In this document: positions 52,601 through 63,138 of the stretch, one piece after another
Position numbering within the stretch: the first letter of the stretch is position 1
Layout: every line of letters starts with the position of its first letter
Assembly (NCBI GenBank): GCA_010094045.1
Contig: ML986751.1
Location: 20,965 to 84,964, forward strand
Source: Lojkania enalia
Lineage: Eukaryota > Ascomycota > Dothideomycetes > Pleosporales
DNA: 64,000 nt
Reading direction: 5' to 3'
Notes under the pieces: generated by a model
Told to the model about the DNA's origin: nothing
What the model saw: only the letters and a program-made list of their open reading frames with translations
Databases searched by the model: none
Program-made: the position numbers and the translations under genes

Positions 52601-54670
52601 TTATATTAAAGTAAATACTTCCTATAGAGTATAACTACCTAATCTATAATAAGAAATTACTAGTAGTTATATAATACCTCGAGGAATAGAAGAAGTCCTT
52701 AAAACTATTTACGTACTTTATAGTTCGTATAGATTATTATAACTTAAAATACTTTACTAAGGTATAGAGGCTCTCTAAATACTAGGCGAGGTAGGTAGTA
52801 TTTTTTACCTAGTTTAACTTCCAGTTTAAATATAAGCTAGACAAGCTTAATATTCTAGCTAATACTCTCTTACGTTGTAATTAGGATCTTTTAAAAGGAG
52901 CTGATAATAAGCAGATCTAAAGAAGAATTAGCTAACTCTTTAAACCGTCTGATTTTAAGAATAGGGTTTATATAGCCCCTGTACGAACTAGAAACTAACA
53001 TACTAAAGATACTCCTAATAATTAAATAGAGGTAGTTGCCCTAGAAGACTCTATATTAGGGGAGGAATCTATAGATAAAGGGGAGTTTATAACTAAAATA
53101 TCGTATAAAGAGTAGCGAATACTAATAGAGACCTTATAGTAAAATACCTAAGAAAAAGATAAGATGTATACTATACTTCTCCGTACTATTAAAGTAGGGG
53201 AGAGAATACTTCTAGAAACCCTCTATTACCTTAGAATTAGCCCATCTAACCTCTTAGTCTTAGGAGATAGATTAATATAGAGAGAACGCGCTTAAATTCT
53301 TAAGAGCGAGTTACTTTATATAAAGCTAATTTAAGAGACTTATAACTCTTATTTAGCTGGCTACTCTAGTAAGAATATTATGATCGGGTTAATATTACAG
53401 CGCTACTTTTAGCCTAGAATAGTAGCGGACATTAAATGCTTTATATAAAATTACTACTCTTATAGTAGAAATATAGTTTAGTATTCTAGAAAAAAAGGCC
53501 TACTATATCCTCTTCTAGTTCCTAAGAAGGTATAGTTAGAAATTTTAATAGACTATATTATTAACTTATTAAAAACTGTATATAGTAATAAGTATATCCT
53601 TATTATTACGGACCGTTTAAGTAAAGGAGTACTCTTTATTACCATCCTAGACCTTAAGAACTAAATATTAGCTAATAAGTTTATTAAGTATTTTATAGCA
53701 CATTATAGGCTCCTATAAGTAATAGTCTCTAATAGAGGAGAGTAGTTTATATAGAGTATATAGGCACGCGTCTACCGAATTCTTAAGATTAAGTAAAGGC
53801 TATTAATAGTATACTATCTAGAGACCGACGGAAGTATAGAGTATATAAACCAGCTATTTAAAGAGCTTCTCCGCTACTATTATAACTACTACTAGAATAA
53901 CTAGAATCTATAACTACTACTAGTTTAGATTGCTATTAGTACTAGGGACGCCTCTTCTATAAGAGTTAGCCTATTCTTTCTTACTTATAGCTATTACCCA
54001 AACTTAGAAGAGTTTATATAATTAGAAGAGGAGCCGCTAATAGAGTAGTTTAGAGACCCTATTCACGTAGTAAAATAGATTATTAGTAAACTAAAAGACT
54101 GCGTCGAATTTACGCAAGTAATAATAGCCTATATATAATAGTAGTAGTAAGAAATTTACAATTATATAAGGGATCCTATACTATAATACTAATTGAGAGA
54201 TAAAGTTTAGCTTAACATGCGTAATATTAAGATAGACTTTATAAGGAAAAAGAAGCTCTATAAACTCTATTAATAATATATAGTTATTAAGACTGTTAGA
54301 TAAAATATATACTAACTAGATACTCTATTAGAAATTTATAACATCTTCTATATAATACTACTTCGCTCTATTACTTAAGACCTGTTACTAAGTTAAATAT
54401 AGGACGACTATTAACTAGTACTAATCAGCGTTGGAAATAAAGATAAATAGGAGCTTAAGAAAATCCAAGACGTACGAGTAATTAGTAAGAGGGGAGGCGG
54501 CCTAAAACGGTAGTTCCTTTATAAGTAGACTAGTTATACTACACCCTTATAAAACAACTAAAGCGACTATAAAGATATAATCGCTCTAGGAGAATTCGAA
54601 TAGGATATAGAACGGAACTTTACTAAAGAACTACTTATCCGTACAACTTAGTACTAGAGAAAGAGAAGGA
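49680..54670 (+). pseudogene. gag-pol of Gypsy D (RIP-stopped)
   Basis: Gag starts near 49680, with a helical RLEYLEKEK segment followed by a capsid-like part. A zinc-knuckle relic lies at 50653-50694 (YFTYRNRGYFT-stop-SC, with two Cys and one His RIPed to Tyr). The protease active site is near 50960 (LIDNSCN, from a DSG-type motif). RT spans about 51560-52150, with PLRIL-type early blocks, DYYPLPLI at 51810-51833, and the catalytic motif LVYLDNILIYT at 52060-52092 (second Asp RIPed to Asn). RNase H is at 52400-52800. Integrase is at 53340-54100, with an H/C zinc-binding region and a YILIITDRLSKG block near 53596-53630. It would replicate through RNA. It cannot be active because of many stops and the lost catalytic Asp. 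Confidence 0.85.
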
Positions 54671-54685
54671 GGAGGAGGGGAATAT

Positions 54686-54887
54686 TATAAAGGTCCTAGT
54701 TTATAGCTTAGTCCCGTTCCTGCGATATTATAATAGCAGTTGCTCTTATGCGACTCTATACCTACCTAGACTAAAGTAAACAAATAATATATATCTTACT
54801 ACTATATACCTTCTCTTCTCTTACTCTAGCTTTAATAATAATAGATTCTTATTATATCTGATCCTATTATATCCTTAGACCTTCTTA
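54686..54887 (+). repeat. 3' LTR of element D (202 bp)
   Basis: Same length as the 5' LTR, directly followed by CTTAG. A purine-rich tract (AAGAGAAGGAGGAGGAGGGG at 54661-54680) directly upstream fits the polypurine tract expected before a 3' LTR. Confidence 0.9.
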
Positions 54888-57800
54888 CTTAGTTTCTATT
54901 AAGTATACTCGCTATTCTCTTAATATTTTAACTATTACCAATAGTTTCTTGTCGTATATATTATAGTTAAGTTCTTCTAGTTTCATTTTTCTTGAAAAGT
55001 AGGCTTATAGCCTCTACTTTCCATCTTCGTCTTACTAACTTAAGTAAGCGCCTATTACTTTATCTAAAGCATTAGTTTCTACTTAAAATTACTTCTCTAG
55101 GTCTAGCATCCTTAGTATTAATACTGAGGTAAAGTAAGCTTTTAGTTTCTTAAAGGCTTTTTACTATACTTCTTACTACTTAAACTTCTTTTCTTTCTTA
55201 GTAATCTCTATTAAGGGTACTACTACTCTAGAGTACCCGCTTATAAATTTCCTATAGAAATTCGCGAAGCCTAGGAAAGATTAGACTTATTTAACTAAGG
55301 TAGATACTAGTTATTCTAGTATTACTTTAACCTTTTCTTATTCTATTTTAATACCGTTTCTAGATATCTAGAACTCTAGAAATTCTATTCCTATCTTATA
55401 AAACTCGCATTTCTCTAGAGCTATAAGTAACTTATACTCCTACAGTTTCTCTAGTACTTTTCTAATATATTCTTTATACTCTCTTAGCAATCTATTTATA
55501 TAGACTAGAATATTATCTAGGTATACTATTACGAATATATCTAAGTATTCCCTTAATATATTATTTATAACTATTTAGAAGGTTGCTAGTATATTTATAA
55601 GTCTAAATAGTATTACTAGATATTTAAAGAAACCTTCTCTTATCTTAAATACCGTTTTCTATTTATAGCCCTCTTTTATCCGAATTTAGTAGTATCCTTC
55701 TCTTATATTAAACTTTGTAAACTACTTAACTTCTTATAACTAACTTATAAGTTCTATTATCTTAGGTAATAGGTATCTATTTTTCTTAGTTGTATTATTT
55801 AGCTGTCTATAATCTACGTACAACCTTAGTTTACCGTTTTTCTTAGGTACGAATAATATTAGTAATACTATTTTACTCTAACTTAGTTATATATACCCTC
55901 TTGCTAAATTCTTTTAGATATACTTCCTAAGTTCTTCTCTTTATTCTTAGTTTAAATTATATATTAGACTAGGTTTTAGCTTCTTTTTATTCTTAATAAT
56001 AATTTTATAGTTATATTTCTTATACTTAAGTAACCCTCTATTTTCCGCTTCTTTATATAGCCCTACAAATTTGCTGTAATCCTCTTAGATTTCTTAGAGT
56101 ATACTATCATCTTATAGTTCCTTATATACTTTTTAAACTATAATAATATCTAGTATCTATTTTATCTTCTTAAGATATCTTACTATTATAGCTGCTAATA
56201 CTTTCTATATTAACTGTAGACTCGAAGAACGTTTTACCTTATACTATCCTACTACCCGTTCTATCTTAGATTAGCTCTATAGCTTATAAACTATCCCTTA
56301 CTACTAATCTACTCTAGGATTATATTTGGTTAATTAGTCTATATCTAGTAATATATTAAATTTTCCTAGGTTTATAATATTAATACTCCTTATATTAGTA
56401 TATCCTATAATATTAAGCGCTTACTTCTTAGTTTCTATTAATACAACTCCTCTACTATAGTCTATTAGCTTATTATCTACTAGATATATCGTATAAGGTA
56501 CTACTTTTTTCCTCTACTCTATATTATTCTTGTAAACCTATTATACTAATATAAACGTGTCTAAAGCTTTACTATTAAGTAGTATTCTAAGCTTCCTTCT
56601 ATTAAACTCTACTTAGAGTACTATATATAAAAGTACTATACTAGTAACCCTTCTAATAACTTTCCTACCTAGTTCCTTAATATAGCTATTACTTTAGGGG
56701 CTATTTAGTTTTTTAACTAAAGTGGGAAGAATCCTACTTTCTTCTTTTCTCCTCTATATAGTAGATATCTATCTATACTATATCCTATCTATAGTTCTTA
56801 GGTGTAAGCGGCCTTTACTTATTTACTATATATCTTATACTTCTATTCTAAAAAATACTATTACTATTTAATTAGTTAGTAGTTTTTATCTAATCTTTAC
56901 TATTTAAATACCCTAAATATATTTTAGTAGTATTAGTATCTAACTATATATTATTTCTAGCTTAGTACTTTATATTCTTCTAAATATATATTATTCTTAG
57001 AACGTTCCTCTTCTTTAAATATACTTACTCCTATTATCTTACAAGCTATAATATTAAGTCGTCCTCTAATATCCTCTTATATCTTTCTTACCTCTAAGAC
57101 TATCTTTTTCAGCTTTTTAGCTTCTACGACGATTTTACTAAGCTAGTATAGATACTCTATTCTAAGGTAAATTAGACTTCTATAAATCTAATAGTATTTA
57201 TTTTCTATATAATCTTCTATTTTATTCTAAAATAGTAAGATTCTTAGTAATAATTATATATCTATTTTCGGCTATACTTCTAACTTTATTTTAATACTCT
57301 TATACGTCTAGTAATTATCCTAATAATAGCTAGCCCAATCTTTTTCGCAGCTGTTCTTATAGGGTAATATATATTTCCCTTTCTTACCTTTTACTAGCTC
57401 TATAAGGTAGCTTTAGTAGATTTCCTATATATACTCAAATATTTCTTTGTTTATAACTTTTTCTACTAACTTTACTATAGCTTCTAGTATATTCTAGCTA
57501 TTTTAGAATGTTACTTTTTTAAACAAGATGTTCTAGTATTTTTAGAGGTATAACTTTACCTAGTACGTTTTATTATAGATCTAGTACTTCTTTTACTTTA
57601 TTCTTTCTAAGATTGTTATACTATTAAGTCTTAATATACCTAGTAGATATTTTATATATCTAATAACTACTACTACTCTTTTTAGTTATAGCTAATAATT
57701 ACTTCCTTTTTTTACTAAATAGTATATTCTATATCTATTATTTATATAGTATATCTAGTACCTTATTAGTTATTAGTATCTATTAGTAGGTTATATAGTT

Positions 57801-58808
57801 ATTATCCGGGCTTCCTTTTTTTTACTTAGATATTCTTTTATATAGTACTCTTTCTATCTATATAGAAGATATACTTCTTTCTTAAGCCTTTCTTTCTTAA
57901 GATTACTTATCCTTAATTGTTAGTAGTTCTTTTCTTTATCCTTTTCAACTTTTTTAAGGACTATTAGATTACCGTTCTATAATACTATCTTACTTTTCTT
58001 CTTTACTAGTATAAATATCTACGGCTGAGATCTTTTCTCTATCTCCTATTTATACTAATAGTTATTAATCCTAACCGTTAATTTGATTATTTCTAATAGT
58101 TCTATTAGCCTTTCTTCTCTAGCTAGGTCGTTCTTAACCTTATCCTTAAGGCCTTTATAGAAGATTCCTACTAATATACTATTATCCTATCCTAGTCTAG
58201 CGCTAAGTTTCTAGAATTCTATAGTATAATCTATTACCCTCTTAGTCTAAGTTAACCTTAGTAGCTTCTTTTATACTTTTTATTCTATATCTACTTTTCT
58301 AAAGATATTTTAAACCTTATTTTTAAATCCTTTCTAGCTCTTAAAGAGTTTATCCGTAGATTTTCTAGTCTTCTTTATATTACCTCTATTCTCTAGTTAA
58401 TCTACTATAAATAGTTTAGCTTATACTAGTAGTATCTCTTCTATATTTATTATTATAGTTAAGATCTTATCTTTATCTAGGAAGAAGATTATACTATTAA
58501 ACCTAAAGTACAACTCTATTAATATAAGAAAAGGGTTAATATAAGAAAAGGGTTAATATATTATTTCTTACTATTAAACTTTTTTAATAAAGCTATTTTA
58601 ACTTATACTTATTATTTAGCTTTAACTAGGTCGGTTCTAGCTATAGCTAACTTATATTATATCTATATAATATAGGTCTTCTATTTTTATACTTTTTATA
58701 TTATAGCCTTTTTTAGGGCTTGCAGCTTTTAGGTTATTATAATTTAACTTTATAATATAGTAGATATCTTTAGATAGTTCCTATTCTCTTAATATTAAGT
58801 AGTTATTA

Positions 58809-59347
58809 TATTACTAACCTATATTTTATTAATACTTATAATAACTACTATTATAGTTATATACGCGCCGGGGTCTTATTTATATTAGATTAGTTAGAAG
58901 TAGTAGCTTTAGTAAAGAGAGAGTATTAGGTTTGCTAGTTCTTTAAATATAACAAGTATATTTAGAAGTTTAATAGAATAATAAGATAAATCTATAAGAA
59001 TAACTATAAAGGATTTAGTTTTAACTAGAAGATTTCTATCTTATATAGTTAAGTCTAAAACTGCTAAGTCTAGCTTATTAAGTCTATTAGATCTATCAGG
59101 TCTATTCTACTATACCTAATACTTCTACTATAGTTATATATATAGGTTATACTATACTTTATTATCTAACTAATTATCTCCCCAGTTCTTATAGTCCTAC
59201 TACTTACTATCTAATAACTAGTTTCTAATATACTTCTACCTATTACTACCTTATTAGTCCTCGTCCGAGTCGACCTCTATAATAGCTGATATTAGATTAA
59301 GTTCTAGTTATAGAAGCGGTGCTTCTTAGCGTTCTGTATTTATAATA
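58809..59347 (-). repeat. Right (5') LTR of B2, 539 bp
   Basis: Starts TATTACTAACCTATAT and ends CTGTATTTATAATA. It is followed by CTAAT, then by the N-terminal part of the Fot1-like transposase. Confidence 0.88.
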
Positions 59348-59352
59348 CTAAT

Positions 59353-59620
59353 CTAGCCTATACTATATTTAGTAAGTAAGCTATTAGCTATATCTTATAT
59401 AGTAGCTAAAGTAGGCGTAAATTCTCGCGAATCCAGGTCAAGTATATATTAAATAATAACCTCCTCTTTAGGTTTCGTTAGTCTCTTCGAGTTAGGCTTA
59501 CAATTATACTATAAGCGGATTCTAGTATATTATTAGTATATAGTTATTTAAATTATATTAAATATTAAAGCAGCGCGTCTTTTACTATTTATTTAGCCTC
59601 TTTTAGTAGCTGAGAGGGCT
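59353..59620 (-). pseudogene. Fot1/pogo-like transposase, N-terminal part
   Basis: Minus strand reads CKPNSKRLTKPKEEVII near 59480-59530, then LDLDSREFTPTLATI near 59410-59455. These resemble the Tc5/CENP-B-type helix-turn-helix region of Fot1/pogo transposases (DLDSRGFxP motif). It continues into 46342 after removal of B2 and CTAAT. It is less mutated than the other piece. Confidence 0.7.
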
Positions 59621-59773
59621 AAGTTTACTTGATTCTCGTTTTGGGCTGTATTCTTATTGTTTCGTCGTTGTATTGTTGTTGAAAGCTCAGGTGTCGCGTT
59701 TTGGTGATGGGGTAGACCGCTCGCTTATATGGGCCGCTCGCTTATATAGGCCGCTCGCTTGTAAGGTACGTTA

Positions 59774-60136
59774 TGGTAATAAGATAAATCTACGAGAATA
59801 ACTATACAGGATTTAATCTACTAAGGAGATCTTCTATCTTATATAGTTAGGTCTAAGACCGCTAAGCCTAGCTTGTCAGGTCTGTCAGGTCCGTCCTGCC
59901 ATACCTAATACTTCTGTTATTGTCACGTGCACAGGTTGTGCCATGCCTCGTCGTCTAGCCAATCATCTCCCCAGTTTCCGTAGTCCCACTGCTCGCTGTC
60001 TGATAATTGGTCCTTAACATGCTTCTACCTGTTATTACCTTGTTGGTCCTCGTCCGAGTCGACCTGCACAGTGGCTGATGTTGGATTAAGCCCTAGCCAC
60101 AGAGGCGGTGCCTCTTGGCGTTCTGTGTTTATAACA
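59774..60136 (-). repeat. LTR of B1, last piece (lightly mutated)
   Basis: It aligns with the last ~363 bp of the B LTR (from AATAAGATAAATCT to GTGTTTATAACA). CA, TG and CG dinucleotides are largely intact, for example GTCACGTGCACAGG and CCATGCCTCGTCGTC, unlike the other two B LTRs. RIP therefore fades sharply within this LTR towards the right. Confidence 0.8.
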
Positions 60137-60399
60137 GGGCTATAGCAAAGGAAGCTCGATAGCAGGAGCAGTAGTAAAAAGTAACTGAGCGCGAGAAGTA
60201 AAGGATTACTCGCGCAGCTCAGAAACAACTCTAAACTAATATTAAGTTAGCTAAAAATAGTAAACGTAAGAGCCTTAAGCCTATAACTCAAGTTTTTAAG
60301 TGTATTAATGTTAATGTGGTATTAGTTGACGATACAGTGGTTATAGGCAGTCAATTAAGGCGCGGCCGAAAAATCAACCTCCTAGAGCGGTATAGGTAG
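60137..60399 (+). pseudogene. C-terminal end of a pogo/Fot-type transposase interrupted by B1
   Basis: Directly after the B1 LTR one frame reads AIAKEAR, then EREK-stop-RITRAAQKQL, then NSKRKSLKPITQV, VVLVDDTVVIGS and RRGRKINLLERYR, ending at TAG 60397-60399. Basic, Gln-rich tails ending in an R-x-x-ER-R block are typical of fungal DDE1/pogo transposases. The few inner stops are RIP-like. The rest of the gene should lie on the other side of B1, in or beyond the gap. It shows that B1 itself inserted into an older DNA transposon. Confidence 0.5.
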
Positions 60400-60521
60400 C
60401 TAAAGCATGCTCAATCGATCCATATAGGTCTTAGCAATCTCTCCATCAAAAATCGGGTGATATTTCAATATATAATAGGGCTATATAGCGTCAAAAGTTG
60501 ACGGTGTTAATAATACGAATT

Positions 60522-60565
60522 CGTGCATCAGGTGGGGCCGTGCATCAACTGGTGGATTACGTTAT
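60522..60565 (+). repeat. CGTGCATCA subterminal direct repeats, possible end of the DNA transposon
   Basis: CGTGCATCAGGTGGGG at 60522 and CGTGCATCAACTGGTGG at 60539 repeat in tandem, followed by ATTACGTTAT. Short repeats like this are common near pogo-type termini. The opposite end is not in the window, so the boundary is unproven. Confidence 0.35.
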
Positions 60566-61348
60566 TTGATTGGTGCCAGCTCTGCGACTGCTTGGCACGA
60601 GGGAGCTAGCCTCGTCCCACTGAGGGTGCATGCAATACCAAGGATCAATAGGATCGAACATATTAACCTATTGGTGTCTCTAACATAAGACCAATGAAGT
60701 TACTCGGCGATACTCTGATGAGCCATGGCCGCTATCTTCTTAGTCTTTAGCTGAAGGATGCGACAACGCTCTAGTGTTTATAAACTAATAGTATCCCCTT
60801 TAGTGTAAAGGGCATACAGTAAGCATCTTTGGTCGAGCCTCTCTCAGGCGTCAAGAATAAGCCGAGTGAAGGATTCAAGCTACATTTGTATTAGCGCGGT
60901 TATCTGAAACGCGGTGTTCTGCCTTAATACCTCCTGAATCAGGCATCGGACTTCCTAGTGCCGTTTTCACAATACCATAGCTACAACTCTACAGGCCGTC
61001 TATATCAGGGAAGCTTGATGGCGCAGCTACCAATTAAGACGTTTAACTTATTTTTAGCCGTCGTCATTAGATTGGTACTGTTGGCGCGCTTTATGCAGCC
61101 TAAGACAGTTCGCATTTACTTCCAGCATTATAAGAAGCGTTGAATTCTCTCGGTATTAATGTTCATTACACTCAACAGATACAAGCCTTTAAAAAACGGC
61201 AATATTCGACCGATATTCTCAACAATTCGTTTTCACTCGAGTTACTCGTATCAGGTAGACTTAACTCATTCGTTCCTTCCACGAACTCATTTCTTTCACT
61301 TCTCCCATCATAGTCCTTATAAGTCATCCTTCGACACTCCCCGATACG
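60566..61348. other. Unique, mostly RIP-free intergenic sequence upstream of the secreted-protein gene
   Basis: Base composition is normal, with CA, TG and CG present. No convincing gene is seen; the short open frames here have no family features. The last ~100 bases are pyrimidine-rich (CATTCGTTCCTTCC, CTTTCACTTCTCCC), as is usual just upstream of fungal start codons. A TATA-like TTATAAGAAG lies at about 61129. Another pyrimidine-rich, T/A-poor stretch is at 61307-61345. Confidence 0.5.
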
Positions 61349-62122
61349 ATGTGGACAGACCTTCTGCTAACACTGCTCCTGCTTCAGAGCATTGCGGTCC
61401 AGTCTCAGTTACCACCGGTACCGAAAAGTGCCCGTTTCACTCAAATCGTTTGTAATAGTGCTACTGGAAGCCGGAACAACCAGATTGCACTTTTCGATAG
61501 AGATGGCAAACCACTTGGAGCTGTTGATGAAAACTGTTCTCTTATTTCAGGACCCTGCAAAGTCGAAGGCTTTAGCGATATCACCGTAGGCCCATATACA
61601 GTGAAGCACCCTGGGGCGATCTTTGGTCCTTGCGCATACACGGACGTGGAAATGGAAATTACAGCCACAGATGGGTTCAACACAGTAAACCAGCTGCTAT
61701 TCGCCACCTGCAAGGTTAGTCCGTTTCCCTGTGTTGGGGATCCGGAAAAACCGACCATTGGGACACTCAACGAGGTTATAATCAGCGAGTTCCCCTCCGA
61801 CTTTAAGCCAACATCGATTGTCTTGCGGGAGTATAACAAGGACGGTTGCCCGGTGGATCAGAATTTTGGCGACGAAATTTCCAACGCCGCTGGGTGTAAT
61901 CTTATCACCAACACTGGGATTACTAACGTGGTAGTCATTCCAAAACCTGACATGCCGTCGACCTGTGTTCTTACTCTGTACGACGACAGAAACTGCTTCA
62001 GTACTAGCAACGCGGAGATTGGTCCAATCACTCCTGGTTCAGATCCTAGTGCTTGTATTGGACCGATTCGAAATTCAAAGGGCGATGTATTCGAGGCGAA
62101 AGCTGCAATGCTCAAATGCTAA
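61349..62122 (+). CDS. Secreted cysteine-rich protein, 257 aa (candidate effector)
   Basis: This is the only long intact ORF in the window. The N-terminus has a clear signal peptide (MWTDLLLTLLLLQSIAVQS, cleavage probably after residue 19). The mature part of about 238 residues has 12 cysteines, an even number consistent with disulphides, one of them the last residue. There is no transmembrane segment or known domain; the sequence is rich in beta-prone and loop residues. It is uninterrupted by introns and uses normal codons with no RIP signature. The ATG at 61349 is preceded by pyrimidine-rich sequence. It lies between a dead-transposon nest and a mariner relic, the setting of many plant-pathogen effector genes. 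A role in host interaction is inference only; it could be any secreted apoplastic or cell-wall protein. Confidence 0.85.
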   Translation: MWTDLLLTLLLLQSIAVQSQLPPVPKSARFTQIVCNSATGSRNNQIALFDRDGKPLGAVDENCSLISGPCKVEGFSDITVGPYTVKHPGAIFGPCAYTDVEMEITATDGFNTVNQLLFATCKVSPFPCVGDPEKPTIGTLNEVIISEFPSDFKPTSIVLREYNKDGCPVDQNFGDEISNAAGCNLITNTGITNVVVIPKPDMPSTCVLTLYDDRNCFSTSNAEIGPITPGSDPSACIGPIRNSKGDVFEAKAAMLKC

Positions 62123-62207
62123 ATCCACGGGGTTCTGAGATGGCTTGTGTTCGGGAAGTCGACGGCAACTACCTAAGGAGGAAGGAGGTGACGTCGGGCA
62201 TGCAGAG

Positions 62208-62213
62208 AATAAA
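62208..62213 (+). terminator. Possible polyadenylation signal (AATAAA)
   Basis: AATAAA lies 86 bases after the stop of the secreted-protein gene. It is the right distance, but the hexamer is only weakly required in fungi. Confidence 0.4.
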
Positions 62214-62224
62214 TTACACTGTAG

Positions 62225-62800
62225 TACAATGGGGGGAGCATGAATGAGCTGTTCTGCTTGTTTTCCCGGGGTATAGTCAGATAATTAAGTATGAATTTTC
62301 TATACAAATTACCATACAAAATTAGACCAATCACCATTTTGTGTGACCACCACCTGCCACGATAACTGCCCAGCAACGCCCCTTATATTATTAATGTACT
62401 TTGAGTAGTAGCCAGAGCTAATCTTCTCCAACTCTTCTATTAGGTGTTAACGGAGCTCTGCGTCGGTATGCGGAAATCGCTTCTAAACGCGATATTTTAG
62501 CAATCGCTACACATTTTCAATAGGATCAAGATCCACTAAATTATCTAGCTGTTATATCTTCTAATTTCTTAGCTTATACTTAGTAGCTGCTGTAGCTTTT
62601 CAAGCATAAATAGAGCTGTTATTCTCTATTACTATAAGCTACTTATTCTCCTACATCTTATAAGCGTTCTAGACTACTATTACTAATATACCTGTTATAA
62701 ATATAGACCCTGGCAACCTATTAGATCCTATCGAACCCGGGGACAAAGAATCGTGCTAGAACGGGCTAGACTAGGATAGTAAGGGGCTTATAGAAGGCGA
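62225..62800 (-). mobile_element. Tc1/mariner-type transposon relic
   Basis: The left edge is probably near 62222-62250, where TACAATGGGGGGAGCATGAA resembles fungal Tc1/mariner termini (TACAGT...GGGGG). The transposase tail is read on the minus strand (next entry). The opposite terminus is not recognised to the right, so the element is truncated or degraded there. Mutation is lighter near the secreted-protein gene and heavier beyond 62800. Confidence 0.5.
62309..62750 (-). pseudogene. Tc1/mariner transposase, C-terminal part (DDE_3 type)
   Basis: Minus strand reads PGSIFITGILVIVV near 62680-62715, then LIVIENNSSIYA (around 62605-62640, the second-Asp block, EDNAPIH in the family). Then comes LDLDPIENV-stop-RLLKYRV near 62505-62545, the hallmark NPIENVW block. 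KRFPHTDAELR and LEKISSGYYSKYI follow, and the frame ends at a TAA at 62309-62311. Stops are TAG at Trp or Gln sites. The N-terminal DNA-binding part is missing or unreadable. Confidence 0.75.
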
Positions 62801-62859
62801 TAGTTAGTGTATATAACTAGTCCTAAGTAATTAGTTTATTAGTCCTTACTAGAGTTATT

Positions 62860-63138
62860 AAAAGTAAAATTATCGTTTCGTAAAAAATAAATTATTATAC
62901 TTAATATAAAGTACTATTAAATAAGCTATTCTATTAAGTAAACTAAAATTTCTTAGTATTCTAAACTTATATAAGGGTATATATACTATTCTATACCTAA
63001 TAATCGGCGATATTAATTATTTATATCTTTTAATTATAGTAGTATAGTAGTATAAAGCTATACTTTTAATAACCTACTAATTTTAACTAGCTAAACTATT
63101 ATTAGAATTATCTAAAAAAAATATTAAGTATCTATATT
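62860..63138. other. AT-rich RIPed spacer
   Basis: Strongly AT-rich, with short TA-rich words. No coding frame, repeat pair or known terminus is recognised between the mariner relic and the LTR at 63139. Confidence 0.5.

Larger units (their letters stand above)
49384..54887 (+). mobile_element. Ty3/Gypsy retrotransposon D (5.5 kb) nested in B2
   Basis: The 202-bp LTRs at 49384-49585 and 54686-54887 begin TATAAAGG and end CCTTCTTA (RIPed TG...CA). The target duplication CTTAG is at 49379-49383 and 54888-54892. It lies in the opposite orientation to its host B2. The internal region carries one gag-pol order: gag, protease, RT, RNase H, integrase. RIP is lighter than in elements A, B1 and C. 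The frame is readable for nearly 5 kb, with stops mostly TAG at Gln or Trp codons. Confidence 0.9.
46348..59347 (-). mobile_element. Ty3/Gypsy retrotransposon B2, full length but split by element D
   Basis: Both LTRs are 539 bp (46348-46886, 58809-59347) with TGTTA...TAACA-type ends, and CTAAT stands on both sides (46343-46347, 59348-59352). Without element D and its duplicated CTTAG, the length is 7491 bp. On the minus strand there is a gag zinc-knuckle relic near 57832-57873 (YLLYRQKEYYIKEY; Cys and His codons RIPed to Tyr). RT lies around 55500-55545 (YLDNILVYIN). The RNase H/integrase region is interrupted at 54893/49378, and the integrase end is at 47990-48200 (EGGKVFLLTKNLKTKRP). About 0.9 kb between pol and the 3' LTR is extra. 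Confidence 0.88.
44895..59771 (-). mobile_element. Fot1/pogo-like DNA transposon split by element B2 (net ~1.87 kb)
   Basis: Two pieces, 44895-46347 and 59353-59771, join across B2 and its CTAAT duplication. The ends are inverted repeats: the left reads ATATACTTTATAAGCGAG and the complement of the right reads ACGTACCTTACAAGCGAG, differing only at RIP-type sites. TA flanks both (44893-44894, 59772-59773). Subterminal TATAAGCGAGCGGCC motifs repeat three times near 59715-59765. The net size of 1872 bp fits Fot1-type elements. It sits within the LTR of B1. Confidence 0.8.
34446..60136 (-). mobile_element. Ty3/Gypsy retrotransposon B1, split by several nested elements
   Basis: The internal region 34446-38221 (minus strand) aligns with B2 54990-58808, from RNase H/RT to gag. 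RT shows YLDNILVYIN at about 34920-34965. Its 5' LTR starts at 38222 and is in three pieces: 38222-38338, 44844-44894 and 59774-60136 (about 531 of 539 bp). The breaks are caused by element C and the Fot1-like element. The 3' part of pol and the 3' LTR are missing because element A entered at 34446 and the gap follows. The last LTR piece ends TTTATAACA at 60136 and is much less RIPed than the first. Confidence 0.8.

Noticed and set aside
60025..60228. Minus-strand open frame starting with a hydrophobic stretch.
   Set aside because: It spans the junction between the B1 LTR and the pogo-like transposase tail, and is a chance composite frame.
60958..61143. 61-codon open frame upstream of the secreted-protein gene.
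   Set aside because: It needs a GTG start, and has no domain and no support from context.
61441..62376. Several open frames overlapping or antisense to the secreted-protein gene.
   Set aside because: They are shadows of the 257-codon gene; only that frame has a signal peptide and regular cysteines.
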